IMG/VR virus record: IMGVR_UViG_3300025132_000160 | Coordinates: 1-32,417 of that record | DNA from: a virus | Length of the DNA: 32,417 bases | Reading direction: 5' to 3' (one strand) | Part shown: positions 1-8,334 of the stretch, piece after piece | How positions within the stretch are numbered: the stretch's first letter is position 1 | How the letters are laid out: every line of letters begins with the position of its first letter | The notes under the pieces: model-generated | Told to the model about the DNA's origin: nothing | The model's input: only the letters and a program-made list of their open reading frames with translations | Database searches by the model: none | Position numbers and translations under genes: made by a program

Positions 1-1263
1 GGTTTGTTGTCTTATGTTTAAATTACCTGTTATGTTTGAAATGTATCCGTGATTACCATCGTGTGTAACTTGTAAAGAACCACCTGAGAATAAAGCTCTT
101 TCTTGAAAGTATGTATCTTTATGATTTTGTATTCTTGTATTACTACCATCTAATGTTAGGTAAGGTGTAACTCCACCACTACCATCATCTGATTGGAGTA
201 TAACATCTGCATCATCTACTGCATTAGTTATATATAAATTTCCAGTTGCTGTATTTTCTATGTAGCTATGACTTCCATTATGCCATAGTGCTAAATCTGC
301 ATTTGCACCAATTCTTAATTCTTGATTATCATTAGGTAGTTTAACTTGCCCTACATTACTTGCATCTATTTGAATTGCACTAATTGTAGAACCACCATCG
401 TTTACCAATATACTAAAATCTTGGTCGGTAGTATTGTTTCTTAAGTAATTATTAGAGCCATCGTGATATAATTGTAAATCACTCGCAGCACCTAATGTAA
501 ATTTTACATTATCTACTGGCATTCTAACCATATTGTTAGCACCATCTGCTCTTAAAAATACTTGCGTGCCACCACTTCCATTGTCTGTTAACAATTCAAC
601 CATACCATTGTCAACATTATTATAAATTTGTAAAGCACCAGTTTGAGTGTTGTTAATTACACTATTTGTTCCATCGTGATATATTTCTAAATCTTGAGAA
701 GTTCCAAGTCTAATCTTTTTACTATCAGGTAAATCTAAATTTGTTCCATCAAAAGTAAGATTACCCTCTCCTCTAAATGCGTCTGTGCCAGTAGCAGTTA
801 ATACTCTGTTATCTGCTCCATTAGCCATAAAGTCAGATACATCAACAGCTATATAGTCTGCCTCTACATCGATACCAGTACCAGCTCCTACATGAATATT
901 TCTACTAGCTGCTATAGTTCCACCACCAGTTAATCCTGCACCTGCATAAATTTGTACTGAAGTATGGTCTATATGTTCATTTGCAACAAAACCAGAAAGG
1001 TTGTCGTGAACAATCTGACTATCATTTGTACTTAGAGTTGCTGAACCCGAGTTAGCACCACCACTTAATCCTGTACCTGCTACTACTGCTGTTATATCTC
1101 CAGCTGCTCCATCGGGAGCTGAACCAATTTCAACCATAGCATTACCATCACGTATGTATAGTTTGTCATCAGTGTAATCATATGCTAATTCATACTGAGC
1201 AAAGTCTGTATAATCAGGTGTTCCAGACCCACGTCTGACTAATATAGTATTGTCAACTGCCAT
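1..1263 (-). CDS. Tail-fibre-like virion protein, 3' end beyond window
   Basis: The frame is open from an ATG at 1263-1261 to base 1, so 421 codons are visible and the C-terminus lies outside. An AAGGAA ribosome site precedes the ATG. The N-terminus reads MAVDNTILVRRGSGTPDY. The body is rich in Gly, Ser, Thr and Asn and carries four degenerate copies of a short module: LEIYHDGTNSVINN, LQLYHDGSNNYLRN, LALWHNGSHSYIEN and LQVTHDGNHGYISN, roughly every 60-75 codons. Such HDG modules are common in beta-rich tail fibres of marine cyanophages and pelagiphages (family knowledge). It is the last visible gene of the leftward structural operon, and host-surface binding is inferred. No chaperone or enzymatic domain is visible in the part present. 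Confidence 0.75.
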   Translation of the reverse strand, partial: MAVDNTILVRRGSGTPDYTDFAQYELAYDYTDDKLYIRDGNAMVEIGSAPDGAAGDITAVVAGTGLSGGANSGSATLSTNDSQIVHDNLSGFVANEHIDHTSVQIYAGAGLTGGGTIAASRNIHVGAGTGIDVEADYIAVDVSDFMANGADNRVLTATGTDAFRGEGNLTFDGTNLDLPDSKKIRLGTSQDLEIYHDGTNSVINNTQTGALQIYNNVDNGMVELLTDNGSGGTQVFLRADGANNMVRMPVDNVKFTLGAASDLQLYHDGSNNYLRNNTTDQDFSILVNDGGSTISAIQIDASNVGQVKLPNDNQELRIGANADLALWHNGSHSYIENTATGNLYITNAVDDADVILQSDDGSGGVTPYLTLDGSNTRIQNHKDTYFQERALFSGGSLQVTHDGNHGYISNITGNLNIRQQT

Positions 1264-1275
1264 GTAATTCCTTTA

Positions 1276-2115
1276 TTAGTATGTGCCGCCATCAATAGTA
1301 GCACCAGTTACTGAACTTGCAGTAAGTGCTCCCATCTTCAATGCAGCTAATGTTCCAGAAAATATTTCACTACTATTCGTAGCATCTGTCATCAATGTAA
1401 ACTTTTCTTCTGAGTCATCCCAACCCATAAATCCAAGTTTTGCACTTCCAGAATAATATCTAAACTCTATACCTCTATCTTTATTGTCGTCACTACCTGG
1501 TGCTGTATCTCCACCAAGTGTCATAATAGGGTCATCTAGTGTTGTAGTTGTTGAATTTACTGTAGTAGTAGTACCATTTACAGTTAAGTTTCCACCTACT
1601 GTTAATGTACCACCAGTGCTAACGTTTCCTGGTAATGTTAAATTACTTGCTAATTTTGCGTTTGTAATTGCACCAGTAGCTATTTGGTCGCTATCTACTG
1701 CATTATCAGCTATTTTTGCATTTGTTACAGCGTTTGCTGCAATTCTACCAGTACCTACTGCACCATCAGCTATTTTTGGTCCAGTTATAGCATCATCAAC
1801 AATCTGACTATTAGCAATTCCATTAGTTTTAATAGTAACAAAACCATTTCCTGTTACAGCAAAACTAGCATTACTAAATTGTGCTTTACCTTTTGTTCCT
1901 GAATCACTTGCCGCAGCTGTTGCTACTGGTACTGCTGCTAATATAGTTGATTGAAAATCTGTTACATCAGCACTATTACCACTTGTTCTTGAACCTACAT
2001 ATAGTTTTGCACCAGAACCGTTATTGTTATTAACAGCCAATTCACCAAACGCTAAACTTGTTGGTGCACTTGTACTATTGTAAGCATTTTTTTTAATTGT
2101 TATTGTATTAGCCAT
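1276..2115 (-). CDS. Tail-fibre-like structural protein
   Basis: This 279-residue protein has low sequence complexity. Residues about 100-160 contain tandem pseudo-decapeptides of the type AITGPKIADGAV, AVTNAKIADNAV and AITNAKLASN, which usually fold as a trimeric beta shaft in phage fibres. The C-terminal third includes RGIEFRYYSGSAKLGFMGWD, a stretch like those seen in tail proteins of marine myo- and podoviruses (from memory). Its ATG overlaps the stop of the upstream gene (TAATG), so the two are probably translationally coupled. It ends GATIDGGTY, resembling the NEDINGGAY end of its neighbour, which hints at a shared assembly tag. The tail role is inferred from composition and position. 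Confidence 0.7.
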   Translation of the reverse strand: MANTITIKKNAYNSTSAPTSLAFGELAVNNNNGSGAKLYVGSRTSGNSADVTDFQSTILAAVPVATAAASDSGTKGKAQFSNASFAVTGNGFVTIKTNGIANSQIVDDAITGPKIADGAVGTGRIAANAVTNAKIADNAVDSDQIATGAITNAKLASNLTLPGNVSTGGTLTVGGNLTVNGTTTTVNSTTTTLDDPIMTLGGDTAPGSDDNKDRGIEFRYYSGSAKLGFMGWDDSEEKFTLMTDATNSSEIFSGTLAALKMGALTASSVTGATIDGGTY

Positions 2116-2366
2116 TAATATGCTCCTCCGTTTATATCCTCATTTTGTAAAAGAACATCTGCGTCTTTTACACTAATTGTTGTTTGTCCTTCACTAGTAC
2201 TAGTTTCAATACCAGTGCCTGCAACTATATCTGCAGAAAAATTATCTGCTTCTGTAATAGTTACATTCTGTGTTCCATTATCAGTTTTAAATTTATTGTT
2301 TTCGTAAAATACTAATTTAGTATATACATCTTTAATTCTATTTGGTTTTGATAAGCTACCACCCAT
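2115..2366 (-). CDS. Small structural protein, tail-fibre cluster
   Basis: This 83-residue protein, MGGSLSKPNRIKDVYTKLVF at the N-terminus, is polar and Thr/Ser/Asn-rich in its second half (IVAGTGIETSTSEGQ). That half resembles the GTGLSGG/GTGI-type segments of the fibre protein encoded at 1-1263. Start and stop codons overlap those of both neighbours by one base, a tightly coupled arrangement typical of a morphogenesis operon. It ends NEDINGGAY, like the end of the next gene. A fibre subunit or fibre adaptor is plausible from context. No specific family was recognised. Confidence 0.6.
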   Translation of the reverse strand: MGGSLSKPNRIKDVYTKLVFYENNKFKTDNGTQNVTITEADNFSADIVAGTGIETSTSEGQTTISVKDADVLLQNEDINGGAY

Positions 2367-2662
2367 TATGCATTTACTCCTTTATCGTCATAAGTTACAT
2401 TACTTAAACTAGGTTTATCTGTATATGTTACATTTTTCAATGTTGGTTTATCAACATAAGTAACATTACTTAAAGAAGGTTTGTCTGTATATATATCTGG
2501 TTGCAATGTACTTTTGTCGTTAAACGTTGTATTTAACAATGATTCTTTATCTGTAAACAATAACTCTATATCATCGTTAAATGAATCATTAATATTTAGC
2601 TGTCCATTTACATTGTTAAAATACTGCAAACCAAACTCTCCATCTTTCCAATTATTAGCCAT
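2366..2662 (-). CDS. Repeat-containing small virion protein
   Basis: This 98-residue protein has a short N-terminal segment (MANNWKDGEFGLQYFNN) followed by a tandem 11-residue repeat: FTDKESLLNTT, FNDKSTLQPDI, YTDKPSLSNVT, YVDKPTLKNVT, YTDKPSLSNVT and a final partial YDDK. The consensus is [YF]xDKxxLxNVT. At DNA level this is a run of 33-base direct repeats over about 2370-2560, the last full copies being the most alike. It overlaps the start of the next gene by one base and sits among fibre-like genes, so a short beta-structured spike or tail component is likely. No family was recognised. Confidence 0.6.
   Translation of the reverse strand: MANNWKDGEFGLQYFNNVNGQLNINDSFNDDIELLFTDKESLLNTTFNDKSTLQPDIYTDKPSLSNVTYVDKPTLKNVTYTDKPSLSNVTYDDKGVNA
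2370..2560 (-). repeat. 33-base in-frame tandem repeats
   Basis: About five 33-base units encode the 11-residue repeat [YF]xDKxxLxNVT. Copies 3 and 5 encode the identical peptide YTDKPSLSNVT, while copies 1 and 2 are more diverged. The register is preserved in the protein, so copy number can change without a frameshift. Confidence 0.7.
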
Positions 2663-3075
2663 TAATAACTCGATTGTCTAACGTGTCTCATACCAGATAT
2701 ACGACCTCTGTTAGCGTACATCTTACCTTCTTTTATTCCTTTTTCAAATTTTCTTTCAAAATATGGTGCCATTTGTATCATTTCTGGTTTATACTCATAA
2801 CCTCTTTGTATAACTCTATCTACTAAATATTGATGAAATTGTACAGGCAACTCACTTGTTTCATCCATAGCACTTGCTACTTTATCTAATGTATTAAAAT
2901 GGTCTGCTTTTTTATAATAAAATAATGTTACAGTTTGTGCAGTCTCTAAACTAGCAAATCTATTTGCTTCACTAGCTAAAGGGTCATATAACGCTAACCC
3001 TATTGAATCTCTTTCAATCCAATATACATTTTCTCTTACTGAACGATTATATACTCTTGAATAATTATTAGACAT
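2662..3075 (-). CDS. Small structural protein, possible head-tail or tail component
   Basis: This 137-residue mixed alpha/beta protein starts MSNNYSRVYNRSVRENVYWI. It has an aromatic-rich middle (TLFYYKKADHF) and a strongly basic C-terminus (ANRGRISGMRHVRQSSY). Its ATG lies inside the end of the upstream gene (8-base overlap), so translation is probably coupled. The position between a connector-like gene and the fibre genes suggests a virion part. I recognise no diagnostic motif, so the function is inferred from operon position only. Confidence 0.55.
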   Translation of the reverse strand: MSNNYSRVYNRSVRENVYWIERDSIGLALYDPLASEANRFASLETAQTVTLFYYKKADHFNTLDKVASAMDETSELPVQFHQYLVDRVIQRGYEYKPEMIQMAPYFERKFEKGIKEGKMYANRGRISGMRHVRQSSY

Positions 3076-3352
3076 TATCTAAATCCCTATATTTTGGTCT
3101 ACCCTGTAGACGTTTAATTGTTTTTGCATTGCCATCTTCATCTGTTAAATCAACAGATTTTACTTCTAGTATTGAATCTTTTAATCCATAATAACGTTGA
3201 TTTGCTACAGTAGTAAACTGAGTAGCTTCTTCTAATAACAATGTTCTAGAACTAAACTCATCTTGTGCATCATTTAACATAATAATAATTTCATTAGTAC
3301 TAAGTTCTGGATGATGTTTTTTAATTTGGTCTATCATCTGCTGCAACTTCAC
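3068..3352 (-). CDS. Connector-like small protein
   Basis: This 94-residue protein begins MKLQQMIDQIKKHHPELSTN, followed by a helix containing MLNDAQDEFSSRT. After that comes a beta-rich segment (FTTVANQRYYGLKDSILEVK) that reads like the strand pattern of phage head-tail adaptor proteins: an N-terminal helix with 'LNDAQ', then 'F.t.a.q..Y.l...i..v..v' (family impression, not a database match). It overlaps the end of the large coiled-coil gene by 32 bases and the next gene by 8, so expression is tightly coupled. Head-tail or tail-tube joining is a plausible role at moderate to low confidence. Confidence 0.5.
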   Translation of the reverse strand: MKLQQMIDQIKKHHPELSTNEIIIMLNDAQDEFSSRTLLLEEATQFTTVANQRYYGLKDSILEVKSVDLTDEDGNAKTIKRLQGRPKYRDLDNV

Positions 3353-5630
3353 GTTGTACCTCCCTTGCTGGTATGTATGGTTGTAAAAATTGTGCTAAAT
3401 CTCTAGATACTATAGCATACTGGTCTTTTAACCAATTATAATCTTGTGTTACTTCTTGTAAACTTAATGTATAATCTTGTATAGCTTCATTTACTTCTGC
3501 TTGATATTTGCCTATATCAGCATTGTATTTAGCTAAATTAGCTTCATTGTCAGCCATTATCGACTGCATTGTCTGTACTGCATTCTGTATTAGTCTTTGT
3601 GATTTTTCTGCATGATTTCTTATATTTACATCTGTTGTCATTTGTGCAGTAGCTTGTGCTGCAGCTAAATCATTTTGTGCATCTGCAATATTAGCTTGTA
3701 AATCTCTTTGTACTTTATCGAGTTTTGATTGTATCTCTATTTGATAGTTTGAATTTTGTCCATTAAATTCATTTAATTCATCTTGTATTTGTACGTTAAA
3801 ACTTGATAACTCAGTTCCTCTTAATAATTCAGCTTTTTGTATTTCTCTTTGTACATCAGTTGTATGTTTAGTTACTTCTTTGTTAATTAATGCTTGATAT
3901 TTATTTAACTCTGAATTAAATCCTGCTATCTTTGATTCATTATCTGCTGATATTGCTTGCATAGTATTTATAGCATTTTGTATTAATCGTTGAGATTTTT
4001 CTGCTACATTTTTTGTTTGTTTGTCTTGTGCTAATTGAGCATCGTTTTGAGCTTCTGCTAAATCGTTTTGTGCTGTTGCTATACTAGCTTGTAAATCACG
4101 TTGCACTTTGTCTAAAGCTGATTGATTGTCGCCTCTAAATTTTTCAACATTAGAATTAAATACAGTACTTTGATTTTGTATATCTAATTGATATTGTTCT
4201 AGTTGCGTAGCTCTTGTTTGTTGCCATACTTGTAAATCTTTAGTAGTATTTTGTTGATATTGTTGAACTTGTTTATTTATACTTGCTTGATATTCTTGTA
4301 TTTCCGCTGAATATAATTGCAGTTTTTGAGCAGACTCTGATGATTCTAATTCTGCTTGTCTTATTATTTTTTGAACTCCCGCTTGATGCTCTGCCATTTT
4401 TTCGTTAAACTCATTTGCTTCATTTTGTATATCAGATTGATACTTTGTTATATCTGTTCTAACTTTATCTAACGCTAGTCTTGCTAACTCTACATCTTCG
4501 TCTGTTAAATAATCATCAACGCCTAAATTACCTGGTGCTGTATAGTCTATAGACAATGAAGCAGGACTATAAGCTGGAGCACTAGGCATATTACCTACGG
4601 TTATATCTGTTACTGAAGGAGCACTTGGAGCACTTCCACTTATAGTTAAAGCACTTATTTGTGGAACATTAGCCAAACCTCCACTTATACTAGGAGCACT
4701 ATATGCTGGTGCACTACCTACACCAGCAGCACCTGGTGATGTAACAGTTGTACTAAAACTAGTTTGAACTGTTCCTATTGTACCCACGTCATCATTTCCT
4801 GGTCCAGAATAAGTAACTGCAGAAATACCAGTTGCACTAGGTGGATTAATTCCACTAAAGCTTAATGCACTAACACTGCTACTTGGGTCGAATACAGTAA
4901 GAGTATAGTTTGCAAGTTTATTATATGCAGGAGGACTGCCTAAATTAATAGTTGCAGATGCTGCTACTGCTTCACTGTTCGTTACGCTAGCTGCACTTGC
5001 CGTACCCACATCACTATTGCTTGGTCCAGAATAACTTACATCCGCAATAACACTACTACCAGATGGTGGTGAAATACCGTTAAGCCCTGTGCTTAAACCT
5101 ACTAATGTAGTATTTTTAACGTTTAAAAACTTTCTAAGCATTTGTTGAGAAGCATATAAAACTACACCTCTATTAAGCTCAGTTGGAAAATTAGATATAG
5201 ACGTTTCTCCTACTGCCACAGATGTATCTGGAGTTATGTGTTTAACTAAAGCACTTTGTCCACTAGCAGGAGTTGGTATTACATTTAATATTGCATTACT
5301 TATATACCATTTTGGGTCAAACTTACTAGTATAATAAATACTGTTAACGTCTGTATAGTCTCCTGCTTTTTCAGAAGAAACTTGTACAGCTTCTCTATCA
5401 CGAGAACCATCGTTTCTAGTGACGCTAACAATTTTTAATGCACTAGAGGTATCCATAGTTGTAGGTGAATTATTAAGAGTAGTGCTGCTAGTTAGTTTAT
5501 CAGCCATATCTTCATTGTTCATTACATACTTAGTAATAAACTTTACACCCTCTACTAAATAACTATTAGCTTCTGTAGTATAAGAACTAATACTTCCTGT
5601 TATTGCTTCTATATCTGTTTGAAAACTCAT
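3321..5630 (-). CDS. Large virion protein: adaptor-like head, Ig-like linker, long coiled coil
   Basis: This 769-residue protein has three zones. Residues 1-190 form a globular alpha/beta domain with FPTELNRGVVLYASQQMLRK, reminiscent of connector or adaptor proteins. Residues about 195-370 are Ser/Gly/Ala/Pro-rich and contain a repeated beta-like element (SYSGPSNSDVGTA and TYSGPGNDDVGTI). Residues about 375-745 are almost continuous Gln/Asn/Asp-rich coiled coil. The coiled coil contains an internal duplication: residues 505-587 match 636-717, both with LDKVQRDLQA, AQNDLA and AEKSQRLIQNA, offset 131 residues. The length and rod character suggest an extended virion fibre or a tail/internal structural rod. 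It follows the capsid genes and overlaps the connector-like gene. The structural role is inferred. Confidence 0.7.
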   Translation of the reverse strand: MSFQTDIEAITGSISSYTTEANSYLVEGVKFITKYVMNNEDMADKLTSSTTLNNSPTTMDTSSALKIVSVTRNDGSRDREAVQVSSEKAGDYTDVNSIYYTSKFDPKWYISNAILNVIPTPASGQSALVKHITPDTSVAVGETSISNFPTELNRGVVLYASQQMLRKFLNVKNTTLVGLSTGLNGISPPSGSSVIADVSYSGPSNSDVGTASAASVTNSEAVAASATINLGSPPAYNKLANYTLTVFDPSSSVSALSFSGINPPSATGISAVTYSGPGNDDVGTIGTVQTSFSTTVTSPGAAGVGSAPAYSAPSISGGLANVPQISALTISGSAPSAPSVTDITVGNMPSAPAYSPASLSIDYTAPGNLGVDDYLTDEDVELARLALDKVRTDITKYQSDIQNEANEFNEKMAEHQAGVQKIIRQAELESSESAQKLQLYSAEIQEYQASINKQVQQYQQNTTKDLQVWQQTRATQLEQYQLDIQNQSTVFNSNVEKFRGDNQSALDKVQRDLQASIATAQNDLAEAQNDAQLAQDKQTKNVAEKSQRLIQNAINTMQAISADNESKIAGFNSELNKYQALINKEVTKHTTDVQREIQKAELLRGTELSSFNVQIQDELNEFNGQNSNYQIEIQSKLDKVQRDLQANIADAQNDLAAAQATAQMTTDVNIRNHAEKSQRLIQNAVQTMQSIMADNEANLAKYNADIGKYQAEVNEAIQDYTLSLQEVTQDYNWLKDQYAIVSRDLAQFLQPYIPAREVQREVAADDRPN

Positions 5631-5638
5631 CTACTTTC

Positions 5639-5926
5639 CTATTTTATTAATTTTTCAACGTTTCTAGTTAATGGGTCATTACGAAACATATTGTCTGTAC
5701 TTCTTTGTGCTTGTCCGAAAGACTTAGTTACTTCTGCAGGTTTTGTAGTTCTAATACTATTTCCTGGTCCTTTACCACCTTTTTTATATTTAGATGGTAC
5801 ATATTTCTTTTTAGGTTTTTTCATTGCATTTGTCATTAATTCATACGTTTTATTTTTTATCTTTTTTCCAGCAGGGCTTTTAGATAACGTCCTTGCAGCT
5901 TTTAATAATAATCCTGGATTTGCCAT
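5639..5926 (-). CDS. Small, highly basic protein after the capsid gene
   Basis: This 95-residue protein is very Lys-rich, especially residues 20-60 (KKIKNKTYELMTNAMKKPKK, then KYVPSKYKKGGKG). A good AAGGAG ribosome site precedes the ATG. It lies just downstream of the major capsid gene and upstream of the coiled-coil virion protein, so a DNA-contacting virion protein or a minor head protein is reasonable. No transmembrane segment or enzyme motif is visible. No family was recognised. Confidence 0.6.
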   Translation of the reverse strand: MANPGLLLKAARTLSKSPAGKKIKNKTYELMTNAMKKPKKKYVPSKYKKGGKGPGNSIRTTKPAEVTKSFGQAQRSTDNMFRNDPLTRNVEKLIK

Positions 5927-5956
5927 TGTATTCTCCTTTTTAGTTTAAAATTCTTT

Positions 5957-5980
5957 GGGGGAGTATATTGCAACTCCCCC
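5957..5980 (-). terminator. GC-rich stem-loop after the capsid gene
   Basis: GGGGGAG (5957-5963) pairs perfectly with CTCCCCC (5974-5980) around a 10-base loop, in an otherwise AT-rich gap. It lies 12 bases beyond the capsid stop codon in the leftward direction. No U-run follows on either strand, so it is not a canonical intrinsic terminator. A 3'-end stabiliser or partial attenuator that keeps capsid mRNA abundant fits better. Confidence 0.45.
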
Positions 5981-5991
5981 GTATTCAACTA

Positions 5992-7437
5992 TTAGCTAAA
6001 TTTCAAAATAGCGTGTGTTTCTGGAAGTTGAATTTCAAGACCTGCTTCTGTAAGAATCATGTCCTTTCTTCCGTCTACATCGTTGTTCTGAATGTTAGTA
6101 ACAATTTGAGTATCTCTTGACTCACCATTACCAGCTAGTGGTCTGTAAGCTACGTTGTTTAAATCAACAACAATAGCATGGTTTGCCCAAGGACCTCTTA
6201 AAAGTGGTTCCATAACAAAGTTAAGAGTACCGTATAGGGTATCTACTTGTGTTACGTTAACACCATTAAATAGTGATTGTCCTTTATCTAAAGAAACACC
6301 ATATGGTGCAGATGTTGGTACGCCTGTAGCAGATGTTCCAACTCCTGATGCCATAGTATTTCCTAAGAAAGAACTACCACCCATTTTGTTAAGCCAGTTC
6401 ATGATAGAACGTGAAGCAAGTACCATTTTACTACCACCTGCACCAGATTCTGCATCAAAAATATCTGACATAGCATCTACGAAGTCATCATACCCTGATG
6501 AAGCGTAAGTAAAGGTTTTAACCTTTCCGTATACTTCAGTGTAAGGTAAGATACCCCATGTTTTTCTTTGTTGTGATGTTGAAGTTTCATTTACTTCACC
6601 ATAACCGAATAATAAAGCATTTTCAATGTCCATCTTATGTTCCATAAGTTTCTCTTGATATACTCTCATATATTCATTAGCGTCACCTCTGTAGCGTGTA
6701 GCTAAAGAAGTTCCTGAGAATAGAGGTACTGCAGTTTTAAAAATCTGACAGTATCCTTCTCTTGAGTAAAACTCATCTCTCCATCCATCAGGTGCTGTAT
6801 CACCTTCTGCCCATGCTGAACCAATTACTTGGCCTTTTGAATTATCAGCATGTACAATCTTGTCTCCACTAACTAGTGCGGTAACATCTAATGCTCCGTT
6901 TTCAACACCTAGTTCAATAGCTTTAACAAATTCAGCTGATAAACCTGTGTCTGCTGAATTTTGAGTTAAGTCTGTTATTCTATAGTACACTATAAGGTTT
7001 TTATCAGAACCTGCTCCAGCGTTTGCATCTAATTGCCCTTCGATTGCAATCATCTGTCCTACTGTAATAAATTCTGCCTTATAAGGTCCTCCCGCTTTTC
7101 TTCCATAGATATCATAATCAACATCAATAAGGTCATCTGCTTTAACTAAGTTAAAAGTAGCTTGTGTAGAACTTCCATTTGAAGTGTGCGTAATTGCTCC
7201 ATCAGTAGTGAAGTTTCTACGTTGCCATTGATGTCTTTTTTCTAAGAATTTAAATACAGGGTCATCTGTAGGTTTCTTAGCAATTTTAGATAAATATGCG
7301 AAGAAAGGCGAAGCAGCTGGATTTAATTCCGCTACTCTTTCACCGAAATTGAATACTCTTCTAGCATCATTGATAGAAACACCTTGTGGTGCTACACCAA
7401 TGCTACCTGAAAATATTCCGTTTGCGTCTTGTGCCAT
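5992..7437 (-). CDS. Major capsid protein
   Basis: This 481-residue protein begins MAQDANGIFSGSIGVAPQG and lies directly after a scaffold-like gene and a portal gene, the usual order in tailed phages. The N-terminal region (RVFNFGERVAELNPAASPFF) and the long alpha/beta body with a late PLAGNGESRDTQIV segment resemble HK97-fold capsid proteins of the larger type in which no prohead protease is encoded nearby. The family assignment is from context and general character, not from a specific signature. An AAGGAG-type ribosome site precedes the start. A strong stem-loop follows the stop and may raise its mRNA level. Confidence 0.8.
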   Translation of the reverse strand: MAQDANGIFSGSIGVAPQGVSINDARRVFNFGERVAELNPAASPFFAYLSKIAKKPTDDPVFKFLEKRHQWQRRNFTTDGAITHTSNGSSTQATFNLVKADDLIDVDYDIYGRKAGGPYKAEFITVGQMIAIEGQLDANAGAGSDKNLIVYYRITDLTQNSADTGLSAEFVKAIELGVENGALDVTALVSGDKIVHADNSKGQVIGSAWAEGDTAPDGWRDEFYSREGYCQIFKTAVPLFSGTSLATRYRGDANEYMRVYQEKLMEHKMDIENALLFGYGEVNETSTSQQRKTWGILPYTEVYGKVKTFTYASSGYDDFVDAMSDIFDAESGAGGSKMVLASRSIMNWLNKMGGSSFLGNTMASGVGTSATGVPTSAPYGVSLDKGQSLFNGVNVTQVDTLYGTLNFVMEPLLRGPWANHAIVVDLNNVAYRPLAGNGESRDTQIVTNIQNNDVDGRKDMILTEAGLEIQLPETHAILKFS

Positions 7438-7454
7438 TTTGCCTTCTCCTTAAA

Positions 7455-8321
7455 TTAGAATGGATTACGCTTATTGAAATTTCCAATCATCGCATCCATC
7501 ATTTTATCTTCTACGTTTTTAGTTGGCGACTGGTCACTAGCTCCTGGTTGTACTCCGATAGGTTTAGGTATACTTAGCTTTTCATTTCGTTGATTCATTA
7601 TTGCAGCTTTCTGTTGAGCTTCTGGGGTTACTTGTGTAACCTGTTGTGAACCTACGTTCATTTTCAACTGGTGAAGTTGCACCAAATTATCTAACGATAA
7701 CGAATCTGGTGATGACATTTGTGTCACAAAATCATTAGCTTGCTCGGGAGTATAGTTATACTTAGACTGCAAGTCTCTTCTAACCTTTTGGTCCCTAGCT
7801 ATTGCTTTTTGTTCTTCTTGTGTTTTTGTCATCGTTTGCAGAACTTGCTCATTTGAATTTGCTACATAATCAGACATAGCTTCCAAATAAGATTCTTGCC
7901 TTGCTAAGTACTTTGCTGATGCACTATCAGGGTCAGTCAAAGCTTCAGAACGGTCGAAGTCAGCTGGTTTTGAAGGTTTAACAGGTTTTTCTAACACTGT
8001 TTCCTTTTGAACTGGTGCTTCTGTAGGTTGAGATACTTTTGACATAACTTCTGCCATTTGTGATTTCAACATATCTACTTCTGCTGCACGTTTATCAGCT
8101 TGACTTTGCCAATATTGAAATTGGCTTGGGTCGTTCTTTGGTTCCTCCGCAGTCTGAATATCAGGAGTTTCATTTCCTACTACTTCTTGGCTGTCAGGTG
8201 CTACCTGCTCTTGAGCTTGTCCAAATATTTCGTTGAAAATGTCTTCTGAAGCAGTTGTTGGCTCAGTCGTTATGCCTTCCACTGCTTGTCCATCTACGTT
8301 GTCCATTGTATTTTCTTCCAT
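7455..8321 (-). CDS. Capsid scaffold protein
   Basis: This 288-residue, acidic, Gln/Glu/Pro-rich protein has an unstructured N-terminus (MEENTMDNVDGQAVEGITTE), a central helical segment (residues about 60-200, for example SQADKRAAEVDMLKSQMAEV) and a short basic C-terminus (MIGNFNKRNPF). Disordered acid N-terminus, coiled coil and basic tail that binds the capsid protein is the standard scaffold design. The gene sits exactly between portal and major capsid. The start at 8321 follows AAGGAGATAAAA. A second ATG five codons later is possible but less well placed. Confidence 0.75.
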   Translation of the reverse strand: MEENTMDNVDGQAVEGITTEPTTASEDIFNEIFGQAQEQVAPDSQEVVGNETPDIQTAEEPKNDPSQFQYWQSQADKRAAEVDMLKSQMAEVMSKVSQPTEAPVQKETVLEKPVKPSKPADFDRSEALTDPDSASAKYLARQESYLEAMSDYVANSNEQVLQTMTKTQEEQKAIARDQKVRRDLQSKYNYTPEQANDFVTQMSSPDSLSLDNLVQLHQLKMNVGSQQVTQVTPEAQQKAAIMNQRNEKLSIPKPIGVQPGASDQSPTKNVEDKMMDAMIGNFNKRNPF

Positions 8322-8334
8322 TTTTATCTCCTTG

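Noticed and set aside
2370-2560. CRISPR-like array of 33-base repeats
   Set aside because: The repeats are contiguous, degenerate, in frame and have no spacers; they encode a peptide repeat.
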